The position numbers were made by a program, and so were the translations under genes. DNA of 55,822 nucleotides from Propionibacteriales bacterium (GTDB lineage: Bacteria; Actinomycetota; Actinomycetes; Propionibacteriales; Nocardioidaceae), in the NCBI GenBank assembly GCA_026392455.1, contig JAPLCB010000005.1:1-55822 (forward strand), read 5' to 3'. The notes beneath the pieces were generated by a model. The model did not search any database. It was not told the origin of the DNA and saw nothing but the letters and a program-made list of their open reading frames with translations. The first letter of the stretch is position 1, and the number at the start of each line of letters is the position of its first letter. Positions 21,551 to 31,300 of the stretch are shown here, in pieces.

Positions 21551-22080
21551 ATCGGCGGTTCGGACGCTCCCGGGACCACGCTCGCCCAACCCCACCCACC
21601 GGCGACCCGGACCAGGACCAGGCCCTCGGCCAGCGCCCGGAGGTCGTCGTCCTCGATCGGGAAGGGCACCGGGCCGGCGACATCGACCAGGAGGGCGGCA
21701 GCACCGTCCTGGATGGCCGACAGCGCCGCTTTGCGGAGCTCGACGGCGACCGGGCGGGCCTCGGGGTTCCACGCGGCCAGCGCGTGGGACGAGGTGAACG
21801 CCAGCAGCGCCGTGCGGCCGTCGCGCCCGGTGATCAGGACGGTGGCCATGTCACTGGTCTTGTCGTGCGCGAGCCCCTGCTCGTCGTACTCGACCTCGCC
21901 GAGGACGGCCAGCACCGGCACCAGCACCCGGGAGTCCTGGAGCGCGGCGAGGGTGCTGGTCGCGCCGGCGGAGCCGGCGGAGAAGGCCGCCAGCGCGGCG
22001 GTGACCGACGCCGCGGCCGAACCGTCGTCGTCGGCGAAACCGGGGTCGGGGATCACGCGTTCCATCGGCACGCCGGTCAT
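21547..22080 (-). CDS. SseB-family protein
   Basis: 177 residues from ATG 22080 (MTGVPMERVIPDPGFADDDGS); ATG 22065 (MERVIP) is a possible alternative. The body (about 40-175) with SRVLVPVLAVLGE, TVLITGRDGRTALLAFTSSHALAAWNPEARPVAV and the AAGG-type end resembles the SseB/PF07179 domain, small proteins of poorly defined role, some linked to stress or secretion. No signal peptide or TM helix. Divergent from the alanine-racemase-fold gene at 22119 with only 38 bases between; same strand as infC. Confidence 0.7.
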   Translation of the reverse strand: MTGVPMERVIPDPGFADDDGSAAASVTAALAAFSAGSAGATSTLAALQDSRVLVPVLAVLGEVEYDEQGLAHDKTSDMATVLITGRDGRTALLAFTSSHALAAWNPEARPVAVELRKAALSAIQDGAAALLVDVAGPVPFPIEDDDLRALAEGLVLVRVAGGWGWASVVPGASEPPM

Positions 22081-22118
22081 CGTCTCAAAAGCCGGTCCGG
22101 TCTTCGTAGGGTGGACCC

Positions 22119-23336
22119 ATGAACGACGACGTGCGCCGCCAGCTCGCCCAGCGCCTGGGAAGGGCCGTCGCTGCTCTGGAGGACCCGGGCACGCCGATGG
22201 TCGTCGTCGACCTGGACGCGTTCGACGCGAATGCGGCCGACCTGCTGGCCCGCGCCAACGGGCTCCCGGTCCGGGTGGCGTCGAAGTCCTTGCGGGTTCC
22301 CGCACTGATCGAGCGCGCCCTCGCGCGGCCCGGGTTCGCCGGAGTCCTCGGGTACTCGCTGCGCGAAGCCCTGTGGCTGGTGGAGCAGCAGATCAGCAGC
22401 GACGTCGTCGTGGCCTATCCCACCGTCGACCGCGGATCGGTACGCCGCCTGCTCGCCTCGCCGGCGGCACTCGGAGCGGTCACCGTGATGGTCGACGACG
22501 CAGCGCACCTGGACCTGATCGACGGATGCCGCGGCGGCCCCGGAGACCCGGGAGGCGAGGTGCGGGTCGCCCTCGACGTCGACGCCGGGTTCCGCGTCGG
22601 TCCCGCCCACGTCGGCCCCAAGCGCTCGCCGTTGCAGAGCACTGCGGCCGTGGTAGCGCTGGCGCAGCAGGTCCAGGCCCGGCCGGGCTTCACCCTGGTC
22701 GGGGTGATGACCTACGAAGGACAGGTCGCCGGCGTGCAGGACACGGTCCCGGGCCAGCGGCTCAGGTCGGCCGTCGTCCGCCGGATGAAGTCCGCCTCGA
22801 TGGCCCAGCTGACCGAGCGCCGCAGTGCGATCGCGGCAGCCCTAACCGAGATCGTGGAGCTGGAGTTCTGGAACGGCGGCGGGTCAGGGAGCGTCGCCGA
22901 GACAGCAGCAGACGCCGCCGTCACCGAGATCGCCGCCGGTTCCGGACTGCTGGTGCCGACCCTCTTCGACCACTACGCGAGCTTCGCGCCGCGCCCCGCC
23001 GCCTTCTTCGGTGTCCCGGTGGTACGCCGCCCGGGCCCGGACGTGGTGACGGTCGCCGGGGGCGGCTTCATCGCCAGCGGCCCCGTCGGACCCGACCGCG
23101 CACCGACCCCGTGGGCTCCCCCGGGCCTCGCCCTGACCGGCCTCGAGGGGGCCGGCGAGGTCCAGTCGCCGCTGACCGGTCCTGGAACCGCCGACCTGCA
23201 GGTCGGCGACTGGGTCTGGTTCCGGCACGCCAAGTCCGGCGAGATCGCCGAGCACACCAACCTCGTCCACCTGGTCCAGGGGGCGGCGGTCACGCAGACG
23301 GTGAAGTCCTACCGCGGGTTCGGCTGCGCCTGGTGA
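22119..23336 (+). CDS. alanine-racemase-fold PLP enzyme (amino-acid deaminase/D-threonine-aldolase-like)
   Basis: 405 residues. N-terminal alanine-racemase TIM barrel with the PLP lysine in VRVASKSLRVP (about residue 53), preceded by TPMVVVDLDAFDANAADLL; C-terminal beta domain of the D-Ser dehydratase/D-Thr aldolase type (AGGGFIASG, GDWVWFRHAKSGEIAEHTN). Members deaminate or aldol-cleave hydroxy-amino acids; which one is unknown. TAGGGT lies six bases before the ATG with no SD, a leaderless-type start. The final four bases overlap the start of the kinase (GTGA), so the two are coupled. Confidence 0.82.
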   Translation: MNDDVRRQLAQRLGRAVAALEDPGTPMVVVDLDAFDANAADLLARANGLPVRVASKSLRVPALIERALARPGFAGVLGYSLREALWLVEQQISSDVVVAYPTVDRGSVRRLLASPAALGAVTVMVDDAAHLDLIDGCRGGPGDPGGEVRVALDVDAGFRVGPAHVGPKRSPLQSTAAVVALAQQVQARPGFTLVGVMTYEGQVAGVQDTVPGQRLRSAVVRRMKSASMAQLTERRSAIAAALTEIVELEFWNGGGSGSVAETAADAAVTEIAAGSGLLVPTLFDHYASFAPRPAAFFGVPVVRRPGPDVVTVAGGGFIASGPVGPDRAPTPWAPPGLALTGLEGAGEVQSPLTGPGTADLQVGDWVWFRHAKSGEIAEHTNLVHLVQGAAVTQTVKSYRGFGCAW

Positions 23337-23866
23337 CCGCGGCCGAGCAGGTCCTGGAGCACGCCTGGGCCCAGGAGCCGTCCCTGGGCGGGACCCGGTT
23401 GATCTGCTTCGACGGACCGTCCGGAGCCGGGAAGAGCACCCTGGCCCGCGAGGTCGCCCGGCTCACCGAGACGGTGACCGTGCACACCGACGACCTCTGC
23501 CCGGGCTGGGACGGCGTCCCGGAGCTGCCCGGGATCCTGTCGACACTGCTGGCACCCCTGGCCTCGGGCGCACCCGGACATCACCCTCGGTACGACTGGG
23601 TGCTGGGACACCCGGTCGAGGACGTCGTCGTTCCGGCAGCCCCGGTCGTGCTCCTGGAGGGAGTCGGCGCCGGTTCCCGTTCGCTGGCCGTGGTCACCAC
23701 CACCCTGGTCTGGGTCGACGCGGACCCGTCGGTCCGCAAGGAACGTGCGCTCACCCGCGACGGCGACACCTTCGCCGACCACTGGGACGCTTGGGCCGCT
23801 GCCGAGGACGCGTACTTCGCCGCGGAACAGGTCCGCGGGCGGGCCGATCTGGTGATCACGACCTGA
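23333..23866 (+). CDS. uridine-kinase-like P-loop NTPase
   Basis: 177 residues from GTG 23333, overlapping the previous stop (GTGA). Walker A is GPSGAGKST (about residues 27-35); a following VHTDDLCPGWDG stretch matches the DD-containing substrate loop of the uridine kinase/AAA-18-like group; LLEGVGAG is the Walker B region. It probably phosphorylates a small molecule. Substrate not identifiable. The gene ends 40 bases before a strong terminator shared with the convergent tmRNA. Confidence 0.75.
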   Translation: MTAAEQVLEHAWAQEPSLGGTRLICFDGPSGAGKSTLAREVARLTETVTVHTDDLCPGWDGVPELPGILSTLLAPLASGAPGHHPRYDWVLGHPVEDVVVPAAPVVLLEGVGAGSRSLAVVTTTLVWVDADPSVRKERALTRDGDTFADHWDAWAAAEDAYFAAEQVRGRADLVITT

Positions 23867-23906
23867 GGGGTCGTCCTGCGCGCTGAACCAGTGGTGCACG
23901 CACAAC

Positions 23907-23942
23907 ACCAGAGCCCCCGCGGAGTACCGCGGAGGCTCTGGT
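23907..23942. terminator. bidirectional terminator between kinase gene and ssrA
   Basis: Inverted repeat with 16-base arms (ACCAGAGC...GCTCTGGT ends, one imperfect step), four-base loop GTAC-type centre. No U tract on either side, as is common in actinobacteria. It lies between two convergent transcription units. Confidence 0.75.
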
Positions 23943-23989
23943 CCAAGAGGGCTGGAGCCGGTGTCCCCACCGGCCCGGCTTGTGGTGCG

Positions 23990-24359
23990 TGGAGCTGGCG
24001 GGAATCGAACCCGCGTCCTCGAGCGCCGTGCCAGGTCTTCTCCGGGTGCAGTCTGCAATGGTCGTTTTTCTCGGCCCCGGCGCTTGCACAGACACGTGCG
24101 CCGACGGGCTCAGTCGGGATTAAGTCCCGATCAACCCTCCCCACGGAAGTTGATCAGCAAGCCTTCTAGATGACGCCAGGGTCCGGGACGAAGGCGGATG
24201 CCCGGTCTGACGCTTCGATCACTGCTCAGGCAGCGAGAGCGAAGGAACTGCGATTGGAGTTGGCAGTTATAGGTTTCCAACGGACATTTACGAGATGACG
24301 TTGGCTTCTCGACCCGCTTCTCCTGGGACAAACGTCCCTAGTCGAAACCAATCAGCCCC
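23990..24359 (-). ncRNA. ssrA: transfer-messenger RNA (tmRNA)
   Basis: Minus strand: 5' end GGGGCTGATTGGTTTCGAC, the classic tmRNA start, pairing with the 3' acceptor strand CAGCTCC; the T arm reads GGTTCGATTCCCGCC. CCA is not encoded. The tag frame at 24226-24264 (minus) encodes ANSNRSSFALAA followed by TGA, a typical actinobacterial degradation tag ending in ALAA. Rescues stalled ribosomes together with SmpB, whose gene is about 920 bases upstream. A -10-like TAGACT lies at 24377-24382, implying a short 5' leader removed by RNase P. Confidence 0.97.
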
Positions 24360-24409
24360 TCTTGAGTTGTAGACCCAGTCTAGGGGGCAGCTGCGACAAG
24401 TACGAATGG

Positions 24410-25285
24410 TTACTCGCCCAGCAGGGCAGCGGCGTTGTGCCAGCACACCTTCGCCAGCCACTCCTCGTCGAGCCCCGGCGCCCGACCCAGCAGCCCGGCA
24501 AGCCCGTCGAGCTGGTGCCGGTAGTCGTACGGCAGGTTCGGGAAGTCACTGCCGTAGAGGATCTTGTCGCCCAGCCCGGCCAACCTCGGCACCAACCTGT
24601 CCGGGAAGGGGACGAAGAAGTCGGTGAAGACCATCGTCGTGTCCAACCGGGTGTGCTCGTAGGTCTCGGCGAGGTCGAAGAACTCGGCGAACTCCGGCGC
24701 CCCGAGGTGGGCGACGATCACCCGCAGGTCGCCGAACAGCCGCAACAGCCGCTCCAGGTGCTCGGGCCCGGTGAAGGCGTTGCCGACCGGGCCGGACCCG
24801 ACGTGGACGACGATCGGCGTACCGGCATCCTCCAGCAGCTCCCAGGTCTCCATCAGCCGCGGATCGTCCAGCAGGAACTCCCCCACCTGGGTGTGCAGCT
24901 TGAAGAGCTCGACTCCGTCGGCGACCGCGTCCGCGACGTACTGCGCCACACCGGTCTCGGGGTAGAACGTGGCCGACCGCAGGTTCTCCGGGACCTCGGC
25001 CGCGAAGGTGCGCGCCCAGTCGTTCAGGTACGTCGCGACCCCCGGCCTGTGCGCGTACGGCAGGGCACTGAACTTCCGGACACCGAACCCGCGGAGCTGC
25101 TCGACCCGCTCGGCCACGCTGCCGCGGTAGCGGATCGGCCACTCCCGGCCGATCTTCGGGCCGGCCTGGTCGAATTCGCGCCAGACCGCAGCCTGGATGT
25201 TCGGCGGCAGGAAGTGGACGTGGACGTCGTACAGACCCGGGATGCCGAGGTCGGCGAACCCGAGGGACCCCGAGGGCTGCGTCAC
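24410..25285 (-). CDS. metal-dependent amidohydrolase (amidohydrolase_2)
   Basis: 291 residues, start GTG 25283-25285 overlapping the smpB stop by four bases. PF04909-type TIM-barrel: metal ligands in [10 protein letters not shown] (about 19-28), a mid-barrel VVHVGSG and [11 protein letters not shown]is, and the catalytic Asp in [17 protein letters not shown]. Family members are decarboxylases or hydrolases of aromatic or lactone-type carboxylic acids; the substrate is not recognisable. Sits between smpB and ssrA, apparently a passenger. Confidence 0.85.
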   Translation of the reverse strand: MTQPSGSLGFADLGIPGLYDVHVHFLPPNIQAAVWREFDQAGPKIGREWPIRYRGSVAERVEQLRGFGVRKFSALPYAHRPGVATYLNDWARTFAAEVPENLRSATFYPETGVAQYVADAVADGVELFKLHTQVGEFLLDDPRLMETWELLEDAGTPIVVHVGSGPVGNAFTGPEHLERLLRLFGDLRVIVAHLGAPEFAEFFDLAETYEHTRLDTTMVFTDFFVPFPDRLVPRLAGLGDKILYGSDFPNLPYDYRHQLDGLAGLLGRAPGLDEEWLAKVCWHNAAALLGE

Positions 25286-25758
25286 TCGTAGCCCTTGGCC
25301 CGACGCCCGACTGCCTGCTGCTTCTCCCGGTCGGCCTGGCGGGCGGCCAGGGCGTGCCGCTTGTCGTAGGTCTTCTTGCCACGGGCCAGGGCGATCTCGA
25401 CCTTGGCCCGGCCGTCCTTGAAGTACAGCGACAGCGGGACCAGGGTGAAGCCGCGTTCCTTGATCTTCGAGTCGATCTTGTCGATCTCGTGACGGTTCAG
25501 CAGCATCTTGCGGACCCGGCGCGGCGCGTGGTTGGTCCAGGTGCCCTGGGTGTACTCGGGGATGTGAACCCCGTGCAGGAAGGCTTCGCCCTCGTGGATC
25601 TCCGCGAAACCGTCGCCCAGGGTCGCTCGCCCCTCACGCAACGACTTCACCTCGGTGCCGACGAGGACCAGGCCGGCCTCGAAGGTGTCCTCGATGTGGT
25701 AGTCGTAACGCGCCTTGCGGTTCTGCGCAATCAGCTTGCGCCCTACTTCCTTGGGCAT
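25282..25758 (-). CDS. smpB: SsrA-binding protein
   Basis: 158 residues. [52 protein letters not shown] is a textbook SmpB OB-fold start; the basic C-terminal tail ([22 protein letters not shown]) mimics the tmRNA anticodon arm in the ribosome. Essential partner of tmRNA (23990-24359). Ends in a GTGA overlap with the amidohydrolase gene. Confidence 0.98.
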   Translation of the reverse strand: MPKEVGRKLIAQNRKARYDYHIEDTFEAGLVLVGTEVKSLREGRATLGDGFAEIHEGEAFLHGVHIPEYTQGTWTNHAPRRVRKMLLNRHEIDKIDSKIKERGFTLVPLSLYFKDGRAKVEIALARGKKTYDKRHALAARQADREKQQAVGRRAKGYE

Positions 25759-25792
25759 GGGAACCAGTCTCTCAGGCCCGGCAACCAGCAGG

Positions 25793-27064
25793 TCACATGT
25801 ACTTCTGCGGGTCGACGGGGTTGCCGTCGATGAGCACGGTGAAGTGCAGGTGGCAGCCGGTCGACCAGCCGGTCGTCCCCGAGTAGGCGACCACCTCGCC
25901 GCGGGCGACGCGGTCGCCGGTGCGCGCCTTGTAAGAGCTGATGTGGTTGTAGATCAGCGTCATCTGCTTGCCGTTGACCCGACCCACGTCGAGGTACAGC
26001 CGGTTGCCCCAGACGTCGGAGTAGTACTCCGAGATGACCCGCCCACCAGCACCGGCCCGCTCCGGCGTACCGCAGGGCGCGCTGAAGTCGTCGCCGTCGT
26101 GCAGGCTGTAGTAGCCGTAGATCGGGTGCACCCGGTAGCCGTACGGCGAGGTGATCACGCCGGGCACCGGTCGGAACAGGAATCCGTCACCGGCACCGTT
26201 GTAGCTGCCGCCGTTGTTCTGGTTCTTGGCCCGCTCCAGGATCAGCTTCTGGATCCGCGCTTCCTTGCGCTTGCTCGCGGCGAGCATCCGACGATCGGCT
26301 GCCCGGACCGAGGCCGCTGCGACCGCAGCACCGCGCCGGGCCGTGACCAGGGCCGCTACCTGGTTGCGGGCCGCCGAGGCCGCGCGCTCGAGCTCCTGCT
26401 TGCGGACCAGGTTCGCGGCAGCGGCCTCGCGCTGCTCGGCGACCGCAGCCTCGGCCTGGGCCACCTTGACCCGCTCGACCTCGAGCAGCGCCTGGGTGGT
26501 CCGGAGGTCCTGCAGCAGGGTGGTCTGCTCGTCGAGCATGTTGTCCAGGGCCCCGAGCTGGACCGCGATCTCGTTCGGGTCGCTGCCCTTGAGCAGCACC
26601 GAGATCCTGACCAGGTTCGGGTCTCCGTAGGAGTAGCTCGCGATCGCCAGGCGGCTCAGTGCGTCGTTCTGCTCGGCGACCTTGATCTCCCCTGCCGCGA
26701 CCGCCGCGACCGCCGCCTCGAGGTCGGCCTGGGCCCGGGCCAGCTTGGCCTGCATGGCCGCGTCCTGGGCCCGCGCAGCCGTCAGCTGACCCTGCGTGGT
26801 CGCCAGCCGCTGCTGGGCGCTGACCAGGCTTGCCTGCGCCGCCTGGAGCTTGCGGGTGGCCCGGGTGAGCGCGGCACTGGAGTCCTCGAGGTGGTCCTGG
26901 GCGGCCTTGACCTGCTGCTGCGCCTGGTTCTTCTTGTCACGCAGGTCGTCGGCCTGGGCCGGCAGCAACGCCGGTCCGAGAGCGAGTCCGGCCGTCGACA
27001 GGAGAGCCAGCGTCCAGGAGGCACGACGACGGGTGAATCGGGACGTGCGGGGAAGAAGCTCCAC
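25793..27064 (-). CDS. M23-family peptidoglycan endopeptidase with coiled coil (FtsEX-linked)
   Basis: 423 residues, GTG start. Signal peptide about 1-38 ([27 protein letters not shown]), a long Ala/Gln-rich coiled coil (about 40-290), then the lytic M23 domain with zinc ligands HDGDD (about 322-326) and HLHF (about 404). Directly downstream of ftsX, mirroring the FtsEX-activated hydrolases (EnvC, RipC, PcsB): the coiled coil likely docks on FtsX and keeps the enzyme off until division. Both metal motifs are intact, so it should be active, unlike EnvC. A -10-like TACTGT in the 58-base gap after ftsX may give it its own promoter. Confidence 0.88.
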   Translation of the reverse strand: MELLPRTSRFTRRRASWTLALLSTAGLALGPALLPAQADDLRDKKNQAQQQVKAAQDHLEDSSAALTRATRKLQAAQASLVSAQQRLATTQGQLTAARAQDAAMQAKLARAQADLEAAVAAVAAGEIKVAEQNDALSRLAIASYSYGDPNLVRISVLLKGSDPNEIAVQLGALDNMLDEQTTLLQDLRTTQALLEVERVKVAQAEAAVAEQREAAAANLVRKQELERAASAARNQVAALVTARRGAAVAAASVRAADRRMLAASKRKEARIQKLILERAKNQNNGGSYNGAGDGFLFRPVPGVITSPYGYRVHPIYGYYSLHDGDDFSAPCGTPERAGAGGRVISEYYSDVWGNRLYLDVGRVNGKQMTLIYNHISSYKARTGDRVARGEVVAYSGTTGWSTGCHLHFTVLIDGNPVDPQKYM

Positions 27065-27122
27065 GAGCCGACCTGTTCAAATTGGGGAAGAAGTGAACTT
27101 GTGTGACAGTAGCCGACCGGGC

Positions 27123-28043
27123 TCAGACTTTGAGGTATTTGCGCGTCATCACGAGTGTCGGGACCACCGTCAGCAGCACGCCGGTCGAGGCGAGAAGCCA
27201 GCCGGCCGTGAACGCGTCCTGCCAACCGATCCAGGCCATCACCCGGCTGTTCTCCCGCAACCAGCCGTAGACCGCGAACTGCATGAACGCCCCGATCGCG
27301 GCTCCCGACAGCGTGATCGCGATCAGCGCGGCGACCAGCGTCTCGAGCAGGAACGGCAGCGAGATGTAGAGGTTCGACGCACCGACCAGGCGCATGATCC
27401 CGATCTCCTTGCGCCGGGCGAACACCGCCAGCCGGATGGAGTTGCTGACCTGCAGGACGGCAGCCACCAGCAGGAACCCGGCCACGCCGAGCGCTCCCCA
27501 CTTGAAGATGTTCATCCAGAAGTAGATCGGCTCCAGCACGTCACGCAGGTCCTGGACGTGGTCGACGCCCTCCATCCCGGACAGGGCGTCCTCGATCCCG
27601 GCGTACTTGTTCGGGTCCTTGAGGCTGACCAGGTACGACTCGTTCATCTTGTCCGGGGTGACGGCCTCGAAGACCGACCGCTCGACGTTGTCGCGCGGCG
27701 AGTAGATCTTCTTGAAGATCTCGTACGCCTGCTCCTTGCTGCGGGTGGTGTAGCCCTTCACCTGCGGGTGCGTGTCCAGGACCGAGACGATCTGGGTCTT
27801 CTGCGCCGCGGTCACCTCGCCGTCGGAGCAGTGCGGCGCCTGCGAGGCATCGGTGCACAGCTGCACGGTGATCTGGAGCTTGCTGCCCCAGGTCTCGCGT
27901 GCGTTGTTGGCCTGGGCGTTCAGCAGCAGGCCCATCCCGACCAGGGTCAGGGAGATGAAGATGGTCACGACGAGCGCGACCGTCATCGAGACGTTGCGAC
28001 GAAGTCCGCTCTTGAGCTCGGACAGGGCGTACTGGATCTGCAT
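27123..28043 (-). CDS. ftsX: cell division ABC transporter permease FtsX
   Basis: 306 residues. MQIQYALSELKSGLRRNVSMTVALVVTIFISLTLVGMGLLL starts with the cytoplasmic helix and TM1 (about 20-42). A large extracellular loop follows (about 45-175) with a Cys pair (LCTD...HCSD), then three TM helices in the C-terminal half (about 178-300) with the FtsX motif RLAVFARRKEIGIMRLVGASN. Non-transporting; transmits FtsE ATPase state to the periplasmic hydrolase encoded next. Confidence 0.96.
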   Translation of the reverse strand: MQIQYALSELKSGLRRNVSMTVALVVTIFISLTLVGMGLLLNAQANNARETWGSKLQITVQLCTDASQAPHCSDGEVTAAQKTQIVSVLDTHPQVKGYTTRSKEQAYEIFKKIYSPRDNVERSVFEAVTPDKMNESYLVSLKDPNKYAGIEDALSGMEGVDHVQDLRDVLEPIYFWMNIFKWGALGVAGFLLVAAVLQVSNSIRLAVFARRKEIGIMRLVGASNLYISLPFLLETLVAALIAITLSGAAIGAFMQFAVYGWLRENSRVMAWIGWQDAFTAGWLLASTGVLLTVVPTLVMTRKYLKV

Positions 28044-28055
28044 GAGCTGTCCTCC

Positions 28056-28745
28056 TCAGTGCTGGAAGCCGTAGACGCCGCGCGACTGGTCGCGGACGAG
28101 GTTGCCGTCGGACAGCTCGATGACGCGTTTGCGCATCTGGTCGACGATGCCGGCGTCGTGGGTCGCCATGATCACCGTCGTCCCGGTCCGGTTGATCCGG
28201 TCGAGCAGCTTCATGATGCCGACGCTGGTGTTCGGGTCGAGGTTTCCGGTCGGCTCGTCGGCGATCAGGATCTGCGGGCGGTTCACGAAGGCCCGAGCGA
28301 TCGCCACCCGCTGCTGCTCACCACCGGAGAGCTCGTCGGGCAACCGGTCGCCCTTGCCCTCCAGCCCGACCAGCTCGAGGGTCTCCGGCACGACGGCGTT
28401 GATGTGGCTCTTCGGCTTGCCGATCACCTGGAGCGCGAACGCCACGTTCTCGCTGACGGTCTTGTTCGGCAGCAACCGGAAGTCCTGGAACACGGTGCCG
28501 ATCTTGCGACGCAGCCCCGGGATCTTCCAGCTCGCCATCCGGTTGATCTCCTTGCCGGCCACGTAGACGCGGCCGTGGTCCGGGCGCGCTTCGCGCAGCA
28601 CCAGACGCAGGAAGGTCGACTTCCCGGAGCCGGAAGCCCCGACCAGGAAGACGAACTCGCCCTTCTCGATGTCGACGGTGACGTCGTTGAGGGCAGCGCG
28701 GCTCTGACCTGGATAGGTCGAGGACACATTTTCGAATCGGATCAC
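28056..28745 (-). CDS. ftsE: cell division ATP-binding protein FtsE
   Basis: 229 residues, GTG start. Walker [10 protein letters not shown] (about 36-44), Q loop [17 protein letters not shown] signature [14 protein letters not shown], Walker [14 protein letters not shown], switch His in MATHD. Pairs with FtsX, 12 bases downstream. No SD is obvious before the GTG; the 145-base gap to prfB holds no gene. Confidence 0.96.
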   Translation of the reverse strand: MIRFENVSSTYPGQSRAALNDVTVDIEKGEFVFLVGASGSGKSTFLRLVLREARPDHGRVYVAGKEINRMASWKIPGLRRKIGTVFQDFRLLPNKTVSENVAFALQVIGKPKSHINAVVPETLELVGLEGKGDRLPDELSGGEQQRVAIARAFVNRPQILIADEPTGNLDPNTSVGIMKLLDRINRTGTTVIMATHDAGIVDQMRKRVIELSDGNLVRDQSRGVYGFQH

Positions 28746-28890
28746 AGTGTCGGCGTGGTCGGTATCGGGAGCAGGGAAGGTTCACGCGGCCGCTCCGCGA
28801 ACGAGGCGCCACGCGTCGGGCTTCCGACCACCCGTCCGAGTCTAGGTCGTGGACCCCAAGGTCCCGGGGAAGCCGGAGGTCTCGGTGTTT

Positions 28891-30000
28891 CTACTTCGAC
28901 TCCGCTCCTCGGCGCCAGCGGATGCCGGCCTCCAGGAAACCGTCGATGTCGCCGTCGAGCACGGACTGCGGGTTGCCCGACTCGTACTCGGTCCGCAGGT
29001 CCTTGACCATCTGGTACGGGTTGAGCACGTAGCTGCGCATCTGGTCACCCCAGGACGCCTGGACGTCGCCCTTGAGGTCCTTCTTGAGCGCAGCCTCCTC
29101 GGCCTTCTTCAGCGCCAGCAGCTTCGCCTTGAGGACGACCATCGCGGAGGCCTTGTTCTGCAGCTGCGACTTCTCGTTCTGGCAGGACACGACCGTGCCG
29201 GTCGGGATGTGGGTCAGCCGGACGGCGGAGTCGGTGGTGTTGACCGACTGGCCGCCGGGACCGCCCGAGCGGAAGACGTCGACCCGCAGGTCGTTCTCGT
29301 CGACCTCGATGTCATCGGTCTGCTCGAGCTGCGGGATCACCTCGACCGCGGCGAAGCTGGTCTGTCGACGGCCCTGGTTGTCGAACGGGCTGATCCGGAC
29401 CAGCCGGTGGGTGCCGGACTCGACCGACAGCGTCCCGTAGGCGTACGGCGCGTGCACGGCGAACTCGGCCGACTTGATGCCGGCCTCCTCGGCGTAGGAG
29501 ACGTCGAAGACCTCGACGGGGTACTTGTTGCGCTCGGCCCAGCGGGTGTACATCCGCATCAGCTGCTCGGCGAAGTCGGCGGCGTCGACACCGCCGGCGC
29601 CGGACCGGATCGACACGATCGCCTCGCGGGCGTCGTACTCGCCGTTGAGCAGGGTGCGGACCTCGAGCGCCTCGACGGCCTTGGCGATCCGCATCAGCTC
29701 GTGGTCGGCCTCGGCCAGGGTGGTCTCGTCCCCCTCCTCGGTGCCCATCTCGATCATCAGCTCGACGTCCTCGAGGCGCGAGCTGAGCGCACCGAACCGG
29801 TCGACCTCGCCCTGGAGCAGCGAGAGCCGGCCGGTCACGCGCTGGGCGTTGGCCTGGTCGTCCCACAGGTTCGGGTCCGCGACCTCTTCACCGAGGGTCG
29901 CGATCTCCCGCTGCATCTCGTCGAGGTCGAGCACCTTGCCGATGGTGACCATCGTCGCCTGGAGCTGCTTGATCTCGTTGTCGTAATCGCGGGTAGCCAC
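28891..30000 (-). CDS. prfB: peptide chain release factor 2
   Basis: 369 residues from GTG 29998-30000 ([13 protein letters not shown]), which matches the usual actinobacterial RF2 length; ATG 30019-30021 would add MPVTFPV, but TAACCT (30009-30014), a likely -10, lies inside that extension. GGQ motif [22 protein letters not shown] catalyses peptide release; the stop-recognition SPF motif is seen in [15 protein letters not shown]. The reading frame is continuous: there is no programmed frameshift at an early TGA, in contrast to E. coli. Confidence 0.96.
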   Translation of the reverse strand: MATRDYDNEIKQLQATMVTIGKVLDLDEMQREIATLGEEVADPNLWDDQANAQRVTGRLSLLQGEVDRFGALSSRLEDVELMIEMGTEEGDETTLAEADHELMRIAKAVEALEVRTLLNGEYDAREAIVSIRSGAGGVDAADFAEQLMRMYTRWAERNKYPVEVFDVSYAEEAGIKSAEFAVHAPYAYGTLSVESGTHRLVRISPFDNQGRRQTSFAAVEVIPQLEQTDDIEVDENDLRVDVFRSGGPGGQSVNTTDSAVRLTHIPTGTVVSCQNEKSQLQNKASAMVVLKAKLLALKKAEEAALKKDLKGDVQASWGDQMRSYVLNPYQMVKDLRTEYESGNPQSVLDGDIDGFLEAGIRWRRGAESK

Positions 30001-30039
30001 AACCGGGAAGGTTACCGGCATCTGCGGCGGAGCGCGGAA

Positions 30040-30468
30040 TCAGCCACCGACGGTCACCACCGCCGAGGAGCTGCCCGTGACCGTCGTACGCCGGGCCGTC
30101 CCGGGAGCGCGCAGCGGCAGGTCCAACGACGCCCGCAGCCGGACCAGCACCCGCTGACCGCGAACCTCGACGGTCCAACCCAGGTCGGGGTAGCGCTGCA
30201 CCGCACCGGACGTGATCAGGAATTCGGCCACGTAGCGGCGGGCCGACCCGGGATCGACCACGAGCCCGTCGCCCAGCCCGGTCAGGTAGGCGCGCTCCCC
30301 CTGGAGCCCGTCGGTGGCCGCCAGCGCCGCCGCATCGGCGAGCGCGTTGAGCCCCTCGCGCCGCAGGTACGCCGCCGACGCATCCACCACGACCGCCACC
30401 AGCAGCGCGACCACCAGCGCCAGCCCGATGATCAGTGGCGTCACCGATCCGCGCTCGGAGGGCCTCAC
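30040..30468 (-). CDS. TadG-like pilus-assembly/secretion protein
   Basis: 142 residues from GTG 30466-30468 (VRPSERGSVTPLIIGLALVVALLVAVVVDASAAYLRREGLNALADAAALAATDGL). The RGSVTPL prepilin-like start, one N-terminal TM helix (about 8-30) and the ALADAAALAA helix are the Tad/TadG-like N-terminal pattern (PF13400). The rest is a small beta region without the vWA domain of full TadG. GTGA overlap with the TadE-like gene before it. Last gene of the Tad operon, 39 bases upstream of prfB on the same strand. Confidence 0.75.
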   Translation of the reverse strand: MRPSERGSVTPLIIGLALVVALLVAVVVDASAAYLRREGLNALADAAALAATDGLQGERAYLTGLGDGLVVDPGSARRYVAEFLITSGAVQRYPDLGWTVEVRGQRVLVRLRASLDLPLRAPGTARRTTVTGSSSAVVTVGG

Positions 30469-30908
30469 GGGCGAGCCGCCCGGAAGGTACCGTACGGCGA
30501 GCGGTGCTCGGCCGTGATCGCGATTCCCGGGGACGGGTCCCCGAGGATCGACGGCATCAGCGGCAGGACCGCGGCCGCCCCGACCTCGGCCGTGACCACC
30601 GACCCCGGCGACAGGCAGTCGACGGGCCGCGGCCGGCAGGTGATCCGTACCTGCAACCGCGCCGTGTCCAGGCCCTGATCGGCGAAGGCCAGCTCCGCGG
30701 ACCGGCGCGCCCGCTCCCACCCGCTCCGCTGATCGGGAGCCTCGACGAACGCGCGGCTCGCCGAACGAGCCGCGGCCGACGCGGCATAGGCCGTGCGCTG
30801 GGCCTCGGCGGCGGCCAGGACGACGTACAGGAGCGGCACCAGCAGGAGCAGCGCCAGCCAGATGAACTCCACGATCGCCGTACCGCCCTGGCCGCGCCGC
30901 CGGGTCAC
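30465..30908 (-). CDS. TadE-like minor pilin
   Basis: 147 residues from GTG 30906-30908 (VTRRRGQGGTAIVEFIWLALLLLVPLLYVVLAAAEAQRTAYAASAAARSASRAF). RGQGGTAIVEF is a TadE/prepilin signature with Glu at the expected +5 place after the Gly; TM helix about 12-32. Two Cys (ITCRPRPVDC) probably form a disulfide outside. GTGA overlaps on both sides. Confidence 0.8.
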   Translation of the reverse strand: MTRRRGQGGTAIVEFIWLALLLLVPLLYVVLAAAEAQRTAYAASAAARSASRAFVEAPDQRSGWERARRSAELAFADQGLDTARLQVRITCRPRPVDCLSPGSVVTAEVGAAAVLPLMPSILGDPSPGIAITAEHRSPYGTFRAARP

Positions 30909-31300
30909 GGGCCGATCTCCCGGATCCCGTGGCCGGCGACCGTCAGACCGACACCCGGGCCCCACAGCCCGAGCGGCGGCACCCGGACCCGGACCACCAC
31001 CTCGCAGACCCCCCACCCGTCCAGGAACGTGTCCCGCGCCTCGATGCCCTCGATGAACCGGTCGCTGATCACGCCGTCCAGCTGGGACCGTGCTCGGACG
31101 ACCCCGTCCGCGGGAGCCTGGTCGAGCCGCGCCGCGAAGCGCGCCCCCTCCGTGGCTGCGGCGGCCGCGCTGGTACGAACGTAGAGGACCAAGCCGACCT
31201 GGACCAGGCCCAGGAAGAGCGGCAGCAGGACCAACGAGACGAGGACGAAGTCGACGACCGCGGCCCCCGACTCACCGGACGACCGAGTCCAGCGCCGCAC
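30905..31300 (-). CDS. TadE-like minor pilin
   Basis: 131 residues, GTG start 31298-31300 (VRRWTRSSGESGAAVVDFVLVSLVLLPLFLGLVQVGLVLYVRTSAAAAATEGARFAARLDQ). ESGAAVVDF plus one TM helix (about 14-38) and the AAAAATEGAR helix are typical TadE. The start lies 29 bases inside the preceding pilin gene, in another frame; no later in-frame start keeps the TM helix. Confidence 0.8.
   Translation of the reverse strand: MRRWTRSSGESGAAVVDFVLVSLVLLPLFLGLVQVGLVLYVRTSAAAAATEGARFAARLDQAPADGVVRARSQLDGVISDRFIEGIEARDTFLDGWGVCEVVVRVRVPPLGLWGPGVGLTVAGHGIREIGP

Noticed and set aside
29900-30021. Programmed frameshift in prfB
   Set aside because: The reading frame is continuous through the region where E. coli has CUU-UGA; no in-frame stop is present.
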